A model generated the notes under the pieces. That model had not been told where the DNA came from. It did no database searches and saw only the letters and a list, made by a program, of their open reading frames with translations. Source: Lentzea sp. (lineage in GTDB: Bacteria > Actinomycetota > Actinomycetes > Mycobacteriales > Pseudonocardiaceae). Taken from it: 5,992 nt of DNA. Of the stretch, positions 1 to 5,559 are shown one piece after another. Every line of letters starts with the position of its first letter. The first letter of the stretch is position 1. Where the stretch lies: assembly GCA_030146905.1 (NCBI GenBank), contig JASLAV010000272.1:1-5992 (forward strand), given 5' to 3'. A program made the position numbers and the translations under genes.

Positions 1-1
1 G

Positions 2-52
2 TCCAAGGTGGACGTGGACGAGCCGCTCGGGAACGAGCTGCCCGAACCGTAG
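2..52 (+). CDS. C-terminal end of an unidentified protein (partial)
   Basis: Reading from base 2 gives an open frame of 16 codons (SKVDVDEPLGNELPEP) closed by TAG at 50-52. The tail is acidic and proline-containing, and too short to assign a family. Two things support a real gene end: the codons favour G or C at third positions, and a strong hairpin begins inside the stop codon, as expected for an intrinsic terminator placed directly after a coding region. The start and the function lie outside the window. Confidence 0.55.
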   Translation, partial: SKVDVDEPLGNELPEP

Positions 53-87
53 AAAGCCCCAGGACCACGTGGGCCCTGGGGCTTTCT
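51..87. terminator. Bidirectional intrinsic terminator hairpin
   Basis: A perfect 13-bp stem pairs AGAAAGCCCCAGG (51-63) with CCTGGGGCTTTCT (75-87) around an 11-nt loop. The left arm overlaps the stop codon of the upstream + gene. The right arm ends 16 bases from the stop codon of the - strand protease gene. The AGAAAG/CTTTCT ends give a short T-containing run on both strands, so the element can close both convergent genes. Actinobacterial terminators often lack a long U tract, so its absence is not an objection. Confidence 0.85.
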
Positions 88-103
88 GCGTACTTCCCGG
101 CTG

Positions 104-3100
104 CTAGCTGACTGCCTGGACGATCACGGCACCGCGGCCGACGACGTTCTCGTCCGCCGTGCGCACCTCGAGCTCACCGCGCAGCACGCGGCCGGCACCG
201 GGCTGGCCCTGCGCGGTGATGACACCCGGCACGGTCCACGAGGCACCGGCGGCGCGGTCGGCGTTGCTGTCGGTGACGGACAGCGTGCCGAGAGCGGCCG
301 AGGTGTAGACGTCGAAGTAGTCGTACGCCGTGGTGCCCGCGGGCACCGCGTAGCCGTCCACCACGACGAGCCACGTGCCGGCCGCCGGGTTGGCGATGGT
401 CACCGACTCCTCGGAGTCCGCGTCCGCCGACGAACCGGCGAGCACGCACGAGCCCGTCGTGCAGTTGAACACGGACAGGTCGAGGTCAGCGCCCTGGTCG
501 GCGGTGTTGCCGATCGTGGCGGTGAGCTTCGTCGCGCCGGCACCGACGGCGACCTGGTACTCCTGGCTCGCCAGGTTCTCGATCGTCGGACGGTCCGACT
601 TGGCGCTGCCGACGCCACCCGCCGCGAGCCGGCCGTTGAAGACGGCCTGCGTGTTCGTGACGGTGTAGGTGCGGTTGACCGGGGTGCCCAGCGTCGCGGA
701 CGCGATGACGTCCGGGTTCGGGCTGATCGACGTGCCGAGCACGGACGCGGTCACCGAGTACGGCGCCACGTCGGCGTCGGAGGTGCGGCGCGCCTCGATC
801 ACGATCTCCCACACACCGGTCATCGGGTTGGCCACCGTGCGGCTGGTCGGGCTGCCGCCCGCGCAGCCGGCACCCGCGTCCGGGTTGTAGCAGCTGGTCG
901 ACGAGTTGGAGTCGAACCCGATGCCCTGCGGGGTGTAGCGCAGGAAGCGCACCTGGCCCTTGCCGGCCTCGGTGCCACCGGCGGTCATGTCGACCTTCAG
1001 CGCGGTCGTGCCAGCGGGCACGTTCACGAAGAGGCTGGTCGACTGGTTGCGCGCGATCGTGCCGGACTTGGTGACCGAGAACTTGTTGGCGGCGGTGAAG
1101 TTCTCCGCCGCGAACACGGTGTTCAGCGTCTGCACGTCGACACCGGGGGTCTCCGGGTTGTCGAGCTGCAGCACGGCGCTGTGGGCGCCCGCGGTCTTGG
1201 CCTTCACCTTGACCGGGAACAGCACCGGCGTGTTCAGCGGCAGGCGGACCTTCTTCGCCGCCGTGAAGGTGCCGTCGTTGCCCTTCCACGACACGTTGTA
1301 CGTCTCGTCGTCGTGGCCGGTGGTGCGGGTCAGCGTGTAGGTGCGGGTGTACTCCTGGCCCGCGCTCACGCCCTCGCGGTCGTGGATGCCGACACCGACG
1401 TTCGGGGTGGCGAGCTGTCCGCTCTGGACGGTGCTGACCTGGACGGCCGTGGTGACCTGGTCCGGCACGGAGTGCTTGTCCAGCAACGACCAGGCGGCGT
1501 TGGTGTTGAACAGGCCCGCGCCCTGCTCGTAGGCGCCCAGGGTGTCGACCCACTTGGCGCTGCGCTGGATCGCGTAGCGCAGCTCGGCGCTGGTCGGCCG
1601 CTGGCCGTTGTGCGTCGCCTTGAACGCGCTCACGAGCAGCGCGGCGGCACCGGTCGCCTGCGGGGCGGCCATCGACGTGCCGTTGAACTGCGAGTACCCG
1701 GCCGGGAGGGCGTAGGTGCCCGCCACCGGGCCACCCGGCTGCCAGCGCGGCGTGGTGGAGATCGCCGAGCCCGGCGCGACGATGTTCGGCTTGAAGCCGC
1801 CGTCCTCACGCGGGCCGCGCGACGAGAAGCCGTGCAGGTTCTGCTTCTGCGCGGTCTTCGAGCCGTAGTTGGAGAGCCAGGTCTCCTTGGTGATGTACGA
1901 GCCGACGCTCACCGCGTCCGTGGCGACCGACGGGTCGCCGACGGTGTTCGCGCCCGCACCCGAGTTGCCCGCCGAGATGAAGATCTGGACGTTGTACTCG
2001 TTGATCGTGCGGTTGTAGAGCTCCGCACGGGCGTTGTTGCCGTCGTTGAGCGCCGGGAGGCCGCCGATGGAGATGTTCACGACGTCGGCGCCGTTGCGCG
2101 CGGCGTAGAGGACACCGTCGACGAGACCGGAGCTGGTGCAGGACGGCGTGGTGAGGCAGGCCTTGATGGCCATCAGCTTCGCGCCGGGCGCGGCACCGGC
2201 CATCTTGCCGTCGAACAGCTTGTGGGCGGCGGTGATGCCGGCGACGTGCGTGCCGTGCGCGGCCGAGATGCCCAGGTTGACGTACGGCGTGCCCGCGTTG
2301 TCGTAGATCGAGCGGTCGGTCTGCACGACGAACGCGATGCGGTCGATCACCGGGGTCGCGGGGTTGTCGGTGCCGAAGAAGCCGACGTCCTGCTTGACCT
2401 TGTAGTCGATCATCCGCTTGTTGTTGGTGAAGTTGCCGTCACCGTCGGTGTCGACGAAGACTTCCTTCGTCGTGATGTCCTGGATGACACCGAACGCGTC
2501 GACGCGGTCACCGTCGCGGTTGATGTCACCGCCGGTCTCGCTGTTGGACAGGTTCAGGTCGCCCGCGGTCTCGCGGAAGAGGCCGAACGAGTACGGGCCG
2601 CCGGTCGCCGGCGCGGTCCACTCGCGACCACCGTCGGTGAACTTGCCGACACGGCCGGTCTTGGTCATGGTGACCCAGGTGCCGTCGCCGGAGTTCGTGG
2701 CGTTCGCGTTGTACCAGTCGATGATCTTGCGCTCACCGGTGCTGGTCGTCTGCAGGGCCGGGGTGTCGAGGTCGATGCCCGAGTCGATCACGGCGATCGT
2801 GGTGCCGCGACCGTCCCACTTCGGGTGCGCGGTGGCGAACTGCGCCGCCTGCGTGTCCTGGGTCGGCATGTACGGGTTGGTGCGCGAGGTCTTCGCGTCC
2901 GGCGCCTTCTGCGGGGCAGGCTGCTCCATGCCCTGCGGACGCGGGTCGTCGAGCGCGACCAGCCCGTCGACGTCGATCGTGCTGACCGAGGCCAGCTTGG
3001 CGGCCTTCTCCGCGTTGTCGCGCGGGATGGTCACCTTGACGTAGTCGACGTCCTTCTCGGTCTTCTGGACCGTGGCGCCCAGCGCCTTGAGGTCGTTGAC

Positions 3101-3331
3101 GGCGGCGTCGGTCTTGCCCTCCTCCGCGGCCACCAGCAGGTCGACGGTCGGCTTGCCCTCACGGGCGGCCTGGTCGACGAGCTCGCGGTCCTTCTTGTCC
3201 AGCTGCTTGTCGGCGGCCGGCTGCTGCGGAGTGTTCTGCGCGATGGCGGGGGTGGCGGCGAAGCCGAGCCCGGTAGTGCCCAACACCGCGGTCAGCAAGA
3301 CCGTTCCGGTGCGGCGTCTCCAGTTCTTCAC
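104..3331 (-). CDS. Secreted S8 (subtilisin-like) serine protease, multidomain
   Basis: This is a 1075-residue exported endopeptidase of the subtilase family, predicted to cleave proteins outside the cell. It starts at GTG (3329-3331), with GAAGGG ten bases upstream. Residues 1-31 form a signal peptide: a WRRR n-region, a hydrophobic core, and likely cleavage after AIA-31. Residues about 45-127 resemble an inhibitor I9-type propeptide. The catalytic domain spans about 165-615, with Asp183 (AVIDSGID), His359 (AAHGTHVAG), oxyanion Asn456 (SAGNSG) and Ser553 (NGTSMAAP), so the triad is complete. Between Asp and His lie 175 residues, against about 31 in subtilisin BPN', including Asp/Asn-rich calcium-type loops at 269-280 and 294-303. 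Residues 625-740 look like a beta-sandwich. Residues about 745-865 and 880-1010 are two PPC-like repeats, each carrying an NPxxGxW motif. The only six cysteines form three close pairs (392/398, 814/823, 957/962), fitting extracytoplasmic disulfides. I see no sorting signal or C-terminal membrane helix, so it is probably released. The exact substrate is unknown. Confidence 0.95.
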   Translation of the reverse strand: MKNWRRRTGTVLLTAVLGTTGLGFAATPAIAQNTPQQPAADKQLDKKDRELVDQAAREGKPTVDLLVAAEEGKTDAAVNDLKALGATVQKTEKDVDYVKVTIPRDNAEKAAKLASVSTIDVDGLVALDDPRPQGMEQPAPQKAPDAKTSRTNPYMPTQDTQAAQFATAHPKWDGRGTTIAVIDSGIDLDTPALQTTSTGERKIIDWYNANATNSGDGTWVTMTKTGRVGKFTDGGREWTAPATGGPYSFGLFRETAGDLNLSNSETGGDINRDGDRVDAFGVIQDITTKEVFVDTDGDGNFTNNKRMIDYKVKQDVGFFGTDNPATPVIDRIAFVVQTDRSIYDNAGTPYVNLGISAAHGTHVAGITAAHKLFDGKMAGAAPGAKLMAIKACLTTPSCTSSGLVDGVLYAARNGADVVNISIGGLPALNDGNNARAELYNRTINEYNVQIFISAGNSGAGANTVGDPSVATDAVSVGSYITKETWLSNYGSKTAQKQNLHGFSSRGPREDGGFKPNIVAPGSAISTTPRWQPGGPVAGTYALPAGYSQFNGTSMAAPQATGAAALLVSAFKATHNGQRPTSAELRYAIQRSAKWVDTLGAYEQGAGLFNTNAAWSLLDKHSVPDQVTTAVQVSTVQSGQLATPNVGVGIHDREGVSAGQEYTRTYTLTRTTGHDDETYNVSWKGNDGTFTAAKKVRLPLNTPVLFPVKVKAKTAGAHSAVLQLDNPETPGVDVQTLNTVFAAENFTAANKFSVTKSGTIARNQSTSLFVNVPAGTTALKVDMTAGGTEAGKGQVRFLRYTPQGIGFDSNSSTSCYNPDAGAGCAGGSPTSRTVANPMTGVWEIVIEARRTSDADVAPYSVTASVLGTSISPNPDVIASATLGTPVNRTYTVTNTQAVFNGRLAAGGVGSAKSDRPTIENLASQEYQVAVGAGATKLTATIGNTADQGADLDLSVFNCTTGSCVLAGSSADADSEESVTIANPAAGTWLVVVDGYAVPAGTTAYDYFDVYTSAALGTLSVTDSNADRAAGASWTVPGVITAQGQPGAGRVLRGELEVRTADENVVGRGAVIVQAVS

Positions 3332-3341
3332 GGCGCGTGTG

Positions 3342-3347
3342 CCCTTC
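3342..3347 (-). promoter_or_regulatory. Ribosome binding site of the protease gene
   Basis: GAAGGG on the - strand lies ten bases before the GTG start. It supports that start, as does the well-formed signal peptide directly after it. Confidence 0.6.
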
Positions 3348-3405
3348 GTGGGGTAAAGAGTGCACGAAGCACATCTCTTCGCCTCGCAAGGGGCAATCGT
3401 CGGAC

Positions 3406-3425
3406 TGGAGTATTCTCAGACTCCA
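3406..3425 (-). promoter_or_regulatory. Leader hairpin upstream of the protease
   Basis: TGGAGT (3406-3411) and ACTCCA (3420-3425) form a perfect 6-bp stem with an 8-nt loop. It lies about 75-94 bases before the protease start codon. An alternative 6-bp stem, AGACTC (3418-3423) with GAGTCT (3440-3445), shares bases with it, so the two would be mutually exclusive in RNA. This could be a leader control element, but short stems of this size also arise by chance. Confidence 0.3.
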
Positions 3426-3471
3426 CATTGGACTGTTCAGAGTCTTGTCCGCGCACGATTTTGATGCTGCG

Positions 3472-3506
3472 CGTTCCATTTTCACCGTGGAACGAGCAGA
3501 TGTCCT
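3472..3506 (-). promoter_or_regulatory. Candidate promoter with overlapping operator for the protease gene
   Basis: On the - strand, AGGACA (3506-3501) and GAAAAT (3483-3478) are separated by 17 bases. Each matches four of six bases of the sigma-70-type consensus (TTGACA and TATAAT). A perfect 7-bp inverted repeat, CGTTCCA-N9-TGGAACG (3472-3494), spans the -10 hexamer and part of the spacer, where a repressor would block RNA polymerase. The predicted transcript starts near 3471, giving a leader of roughly 140 nt. The region is clearly AT-richer than the flanking genes. The regulator is unknown. Confidence 0.4.
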
Positions 3507-3531
3507 CCAGTCAAGAGCTGATGGAGGGGAA

Positions 3532-3548
3532 TGTCAAGGCTGTGTCAA
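3532..3548 (-). repeat. Tandem TTGACA boxes with 11-bp period
   Basis: TTGACA occurs twice on the - strand (3548-3543 and 3537-3532), exactly 11 bp apart, and a TTGACT lies at 3514-3509. No good -10 hexamer sits 16-18 bases after either perfect copy, so they may be a binding site on one face of the helix rather than two -35 boxes. They lie about 60-77 bp upstream of the candidate protease start point, a usual position for an activator. Confidence 0.3.
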
Positions 3549-3581
3549 CGGTGAACGACGTTGGCGTGTAACAGGATCCCG

Positions 3582-4124
3582 TCACCGGACGATGGACCGA
3601 TCACCATTTCCGCGCAACAGCGAACGCAATCGCGACCGCACCCTCGCGCCGATGCCCTTGGCCGTCGCGACCGCTTTCGGCTGCGCGCCGCACGCCGGGC
3701 AGTTCGCGCGATGTGCTTTCAGCGCCTGCTGGAGTTCCGTCACGTGTCGACGGGTTCGTTCGGGGACGAAATCCTTCTTGACCGACAGCAGGCTCAGCTC
3801 GGTGAGCGTCTCCTTGCTCGACCGGAGCCGCACGACGGGCGCGATGGTGTGGAAGAAGATCAGGTTCCTGCGCCGCACGTGCTCGACCGCCTGGACGTCG
3901 CACCACTCGATGGTGGTCTGGCGGTCGAGGCTGTTGGAGGTGATGCCCTGGCGGGTGAGTTTGGTGCCCATGCCGAAGCTGCGCCACGCGACCGTGCCGC
4001 CCATCAGCGCCCACAGACCGCCGAAGACGTAGCCGTACCACGGGCCGCCCGCCATCGCGATCGGACCGCTCGCGGCCACGACGGCGCCGAGGCCGAACAG
4101 AACCCATCTCCACCTGGTGTGCAT
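3582..4124 (-). CDS. Membrane protein with bacterial PH-like domain and CPAC knuckle
   Basis: This is a 180-residue protein. Two hydrophobic segments, about residues 7-25 and 29-48, are separated by a glycine/proline turn and anchor it in the membrane as a hairpin. Residues about 52-135 are polar and rich in predicted beta-strands (LTRQGITSN, TTIEWCDVQAVEHV, VVRLRSS), ending in a helix. This resembles the bacterial PH-like domains (bPH_6/Cfp6 type) found after two helices in actinobacterial membrane proteins. The tail has one CPAC motif (142-145), half of a zinc ribbon, and then a basic stretch. I chose ATG at 4122-4124 because AGGA lies seven bases upstream and the protein then begins just before the first helix. 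A TTG at 4164-4166 would add 14 polar residues but sits inside an inverted repeat. No substrate or partner can be read from the sequence, and it is divergent from the next gene. Confidence 0.8.
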   Translation of the reverse strand: MHTRWRWVLFGLGAVVAASGPIAMAGGPWYGYVFGGLWALMGGTVAWRSFGMGTKLTRQGITSNSLDRQTTIEWCDVQAVEHVRRRNLIFFHTIAPVVRLRSSKETLTELSLLSVKKDFVPERTRRHVTELQQALKAHRANCPACGAQPKAVATAKGIGARVRSRLRSLLRGNGDRSIVR

Positions 4125-4131
4125 CTCGCCA

Positions 4132-4135
4132 TCCT
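4132..4135 (-). promoter_or_regulatory. Ribosome binding site that decides the start of the PH-like protein
   Basis: AGGA on the - strand, within CAGGATGG, lies seven bases before ATG (4122-4124). It favours this start over the upstream in-frame TTG at 4164-4166. Confidence 0.6.
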
Positions 4136-4161
4136 GTTTACCCGAATCGGGCGTTCCACAC

Positions 4162-4191
4162 CTCAACGCAGCCCGCGTCCCGCTCGTTGAG
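4162..4191. promoter_or_regulatory. Inverted repeat in the divergent promoter region
   Basis: CTCAACG (4162-4168) and CGTTGAG (4185-4191) are perfect 7-bp inverted copies with a 16-bp spacer, in the 110-bp gap between two divergent genes. Each arm presents TTGAG reading outward, so it could be an operator shared by both promoters or a pair of -35-like boxes. I could not match a good -10 hexamer to either arm. Confidence 0.3.
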
Positions 4192-4222
4192 CGTTCGGCA
4201 GGACTGGAGGCTGATCAGGCGC

Positions 4223-4228
4223 TACCTT
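4223..4228 (+). promoter_or_regulatory. Candidate -10 box for a leaderless transcript
   Basis: TACCTT fits the TANNNT pattern and ends six bases before ATG 4235. Transcription would therefore begin at or next to the A of the start codon. No Shine-Dalgarno sequence stands at proper distance from that ATG, which agrees with a leaderless mRNA, common in actinomycetes. The -35 region is weak (AGGACT at 4200-4205). Confidence 0.45.
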
Positions 4229-4234
4229 GCGCCC

Positions 4235-4924
4235 ATGGACCTCAAGTCGGTCGCCGACGAGCTCTACGGGCTGCCCCCGAAGGAGTTCACCGCCGCCCGC
4301 AACGCCGCGGCCAAGCAGGCGGACGACAAGGACCTCGCGAAGGCCATCGCGGAGCTGCGCAGGCCGACCGTGGGCGCCTGGGCGGTCAACAGGCTCGTCA
4401 GGGACGCGCCGGAGGGCCTGGAGGAGGCGCTGGGGCTCTCCACGGCGGAGCTGACCATGCGCGAGCTCGGCCGCAAGCGCAAGGAGCTGATGGAGGCCCT
4501 GGTCTACCGCACGCTGGAGCTGACGGGCCCGCTCGCCGACGACGCCGTCACGCAGGTCCGCAACACGCTGACCGCCGCGATGGCCGACCCGGAGTCCGCC
4601 GCGCAGGTCAGGGAGGGGCACCTCACCAAGGCGCTGGAGTACTCGGGGTTCGGGTTCGCGCTGCCCGCGCCCGAACCGGCGGGCGACGACGGCGAGGACG
4701 CGCTGGCCCGCAAGCGGCGCGAGCGGCAGGAGCGCAAGCGGGCGGAGGCCCGGCAGGCGCTGGACGAGGCCGAGCAGGCCCTCGGAGAGGCTCAGGCCGA
4801 CCAGCTGGCCGCGCAGCGGGCGTTCGACAGGGCGGCCGAACGGCTGGAGGACGCCAAGCGGGTCACCTCGGCGGCGGAGAAGGCGCGCAAGGCGGCGGAG
4901 CGCAAGTTCACCGACCTGAGCTAG
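4235..4924 (+). CDS. Coiled-coil actinobacterial protein of unknown function
   Basis: This is a 229-residue predicted cytoplasmic protein with no signal peptide, membrane helix or cysteine. The N-terminal half, about 1-140, is helical. It opens with MDLKSVADELYGLPPKEFTA and contains LRRPTVGAWAVNRLV (41-55); I recognise this pattern from conserved actinobacterial hypothetical proteins of unassigned function. A flexible proline/acidic linker follows at about 141-155 (LPAPEPAGDDGED). Residues 156-226 are Ala/Glu/Arg/Lys-rich and form a long predicted helix or coiled coil, suggesting oligomerisation or binding to another partner. I chose ATG 4235 over TTG 4187 because of the -10-like TACCTT six bases upstream and the good family-like N-terminus. 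The last 17 bases overlap the convergent gene. The role is unknown; chromosome or ribosome association is only a guess from the basic helix. Confidence 0.85.
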   Translation: MDLKSVADELYGLPPKEFTAARNAAAKQADDKDLAKAIAELRRPTVGAWAVNRLVRDAPEGLEEALGLSTAELTMRELGRKRKELMEALVYRTLELTGPLADDAVTQVRNTLTAAMADPESAAQVREGHLTKALEYSGFGFALPAPEPAGDDGEDALARKRRERQERKRAEARQALDEAEQALGEAQADQLAAQRAFDRAAERLEDAKRVTSAAEKARKAAERKFTDLS

Positions 4925-5351
4925 AGCGGTCGAGCGGGCCCCACTCGTCCGAGTGCTGGGCGCCGACCAGCTCCGAGCACTCCTCCAACGCGCTGTCGGC
5001 CACCCACGCCAGCGGTTCGACGCACTTGACCAGCGGTTCGTTGTCGGGGCCGCGGCCGACCTCGACGCCGCGCAGCACCCACGCGCGGACGTCGGGGCCG
5101 CGCAGGTCGCGCAGGTGGCGGTAGTCGAAGAGCCGGCGCGCCACCCACAGCTCGTGGGAACGGTCACCCCACCAGGGCTCGATGCGCATCGGGCTCGCGG
5201 AGAGCCCCGGCAGCTCCACGCCGGTCAACGAGTCACGAGACGTCGAGGCGGCGTCGGCCTCCGGGCCCTTCGACCAGCGCACGTAGACATCGTCACCCAG
5301 GAGGTCGACCAGCTCGGCCAGGTTCGAGATGATCGGGAGTCGGACTGTCAC
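4908..5351 (-). CDS. DUF6098-like protein
   Basis: This is a 147-residue predicted cytoplasmic protein with no membrane segment or signal peptide. It matches my memory of the DUF6098 family: VRWSKGP (24-30), SRDSLTGVELPGLSA (38-52), WWGDR (60-64), WVARRLFDYRHLRD (69-82), RGVEVGRGPDNEPLV (94-108) and PLAWV (113-117). The many conserved tryptophans, arginines and glycines suggest a compact fold, but the family has no known activity. The GTG start at 5349-5351 is the only start codon before an in-frame upstream stop. No Shine-Dalgarno precedes it, and TACGTC (5364-5359) lies seven bases away, so the mRNA may be leaderless. The final codons overlap the end of the convergent coiled-coil gene by 17 bp; that tail (RSSSGR) looks non-conserved. 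Confidence 0.85.
   Translation of the reverse strand: MTVRLPIISNLAELVDLLGDDVYVRWSKGPEADAASTSRDSLTGVELPGLSASPMRIEPWWGDRSHELWVARRLFDYRHLRDLRGPDVRAWVLRGVEVGRGPDNEPLVKCVEPLAWVADSALEECSELVGAQHSDEWGPLDRSSSGR
4938..4961 (+). terminator. Hairpin terminator of the coiled-coil gene, inside the opposite gene
   Basis: The stem GCCCCACTC/GAGTGCTGGGC has GCCC (4938-4941) pairing with GGGC (4958-4961) and CACTC with GAGTG, leaving a CT bulge and a 4-nt loop. It begins 13 bases after the TAG at 4922-4924. It lies in the 3' coding end of the convergent DUF6098-like gene. There is no U tract, so this is a moderate call. Confidence 0.4.
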
Positions 5352-5364
5352 GCCAAGTGACGTA
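5347..5364 (-). promoter_or_regulatory. Promoter -10 and small palindrome at the DUF6098-like start
   Basis: On the - strand, TACGTC (5364-5359) stands seven bases before the GTG start, the spacing of a leaderless transcript. GTCAC-GCCAA-GTGAC (5347-5361) is a perfect 5-bp inverted repeat covering the start codon. It could be an operator or a small hairpin at the 5' end of the mRNA. The -10 match is partial. Confidence 0.35.
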
Positions 5365-5375
5365 CCCGGCCGAAT

Positions 5376-5395
5376 CTGAAGGAAACCTGAAGGAA
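5376..5395 (-). repeat. Tandem CTGAAGGAA repeat, 11-bp period
   Basis: CTGAAGGAA occurs at 5376-5384 and 5387-5395, start to start 11 bp. On the - strand this reads as two TTCCTTCAG units. They lie about 25-44 bp upstream of the predicted leaderless start of the DUF6098-like gene, over its -35 region. No good -35 hexamer is visible there. Direct repeats on one helical face at this position are typical of sites for OmpR/PhoB-fold activators, including SARP regulators. The protein that would bind is not in the window. Confidence 0.45.
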
Positions 5396-5420
5396 TTGAG
5401 CCTGGTCACAGTCAAAGCCG

Positions 5421-5441
5421 ACCGGAACACCACGTTCCGGT
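5421..5441. repeat. 8-bp inverted repeat in the gene-free stretch
   Basis: ACCGGAAC (5421-5428) and GTTCCGGT (5434-5441) pair perfectly around ACCAC. Smaller dyads follow directly: GTTGT/ACAAC (5440-5444 and 5452-5456) and ACGTT/AACGT (5445-5449 and 5454-5458). The stretch 5352-5633 has no convincing gene; this element could be an operator or part of a small structured RNA. No T run follows it, so it is not a clear terminator. Confidence 0.4.
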
Positions 5442-5559
5442 TGTACGTTCAACAACGTGGTTGGCCGCTGGCGCTCGAGCTGCACGCCAGGGCGATCCGG
5501 CACCCCCAGGTCGGAAAAGCCCTTCCGCAGGCGTCGCGTGCTCGCGCCGCGGTCAACCC

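Noticed and set aside
3546..3563. CAACG-N8-CGTTG as a terminator of the PH-like gene
   Set aside because: The stem is only 5 bp with no T run and overlaps the TTGACA boxes, so it is too weak to call.
1181..3571. Long + strand open frame (796 codons) opposite the protease gene
   Set aside because: It is antisense to a clear protease with an intact catalytic triad. Its translation is dominated by R, G, V, A and D in a repetitive way, without domains, as expected from the mirror of high-GC coding sequence.
3337..4032. + strand open frame across the protease upstream region and the PH-like gene
   Set aside because: It runs antisense through the membrane-protein gene and its composition (many R, S, H, W and C) does not look like a real protein. 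No ribosome binding site was seen.
4125..4166. TTG start extending the PH-like protein by 14 residues
   Set aside because: ATG 4124 has AGGA at seven bases, and the extension is polar and lies in the promoter region and inverted repeat.
4187..4234. TTG start extending the coiled-coil protein by 16 residues
   Set aside because: The extension would cover the -10 box TACCTT, and the protein pattern begins at MDLKSV.
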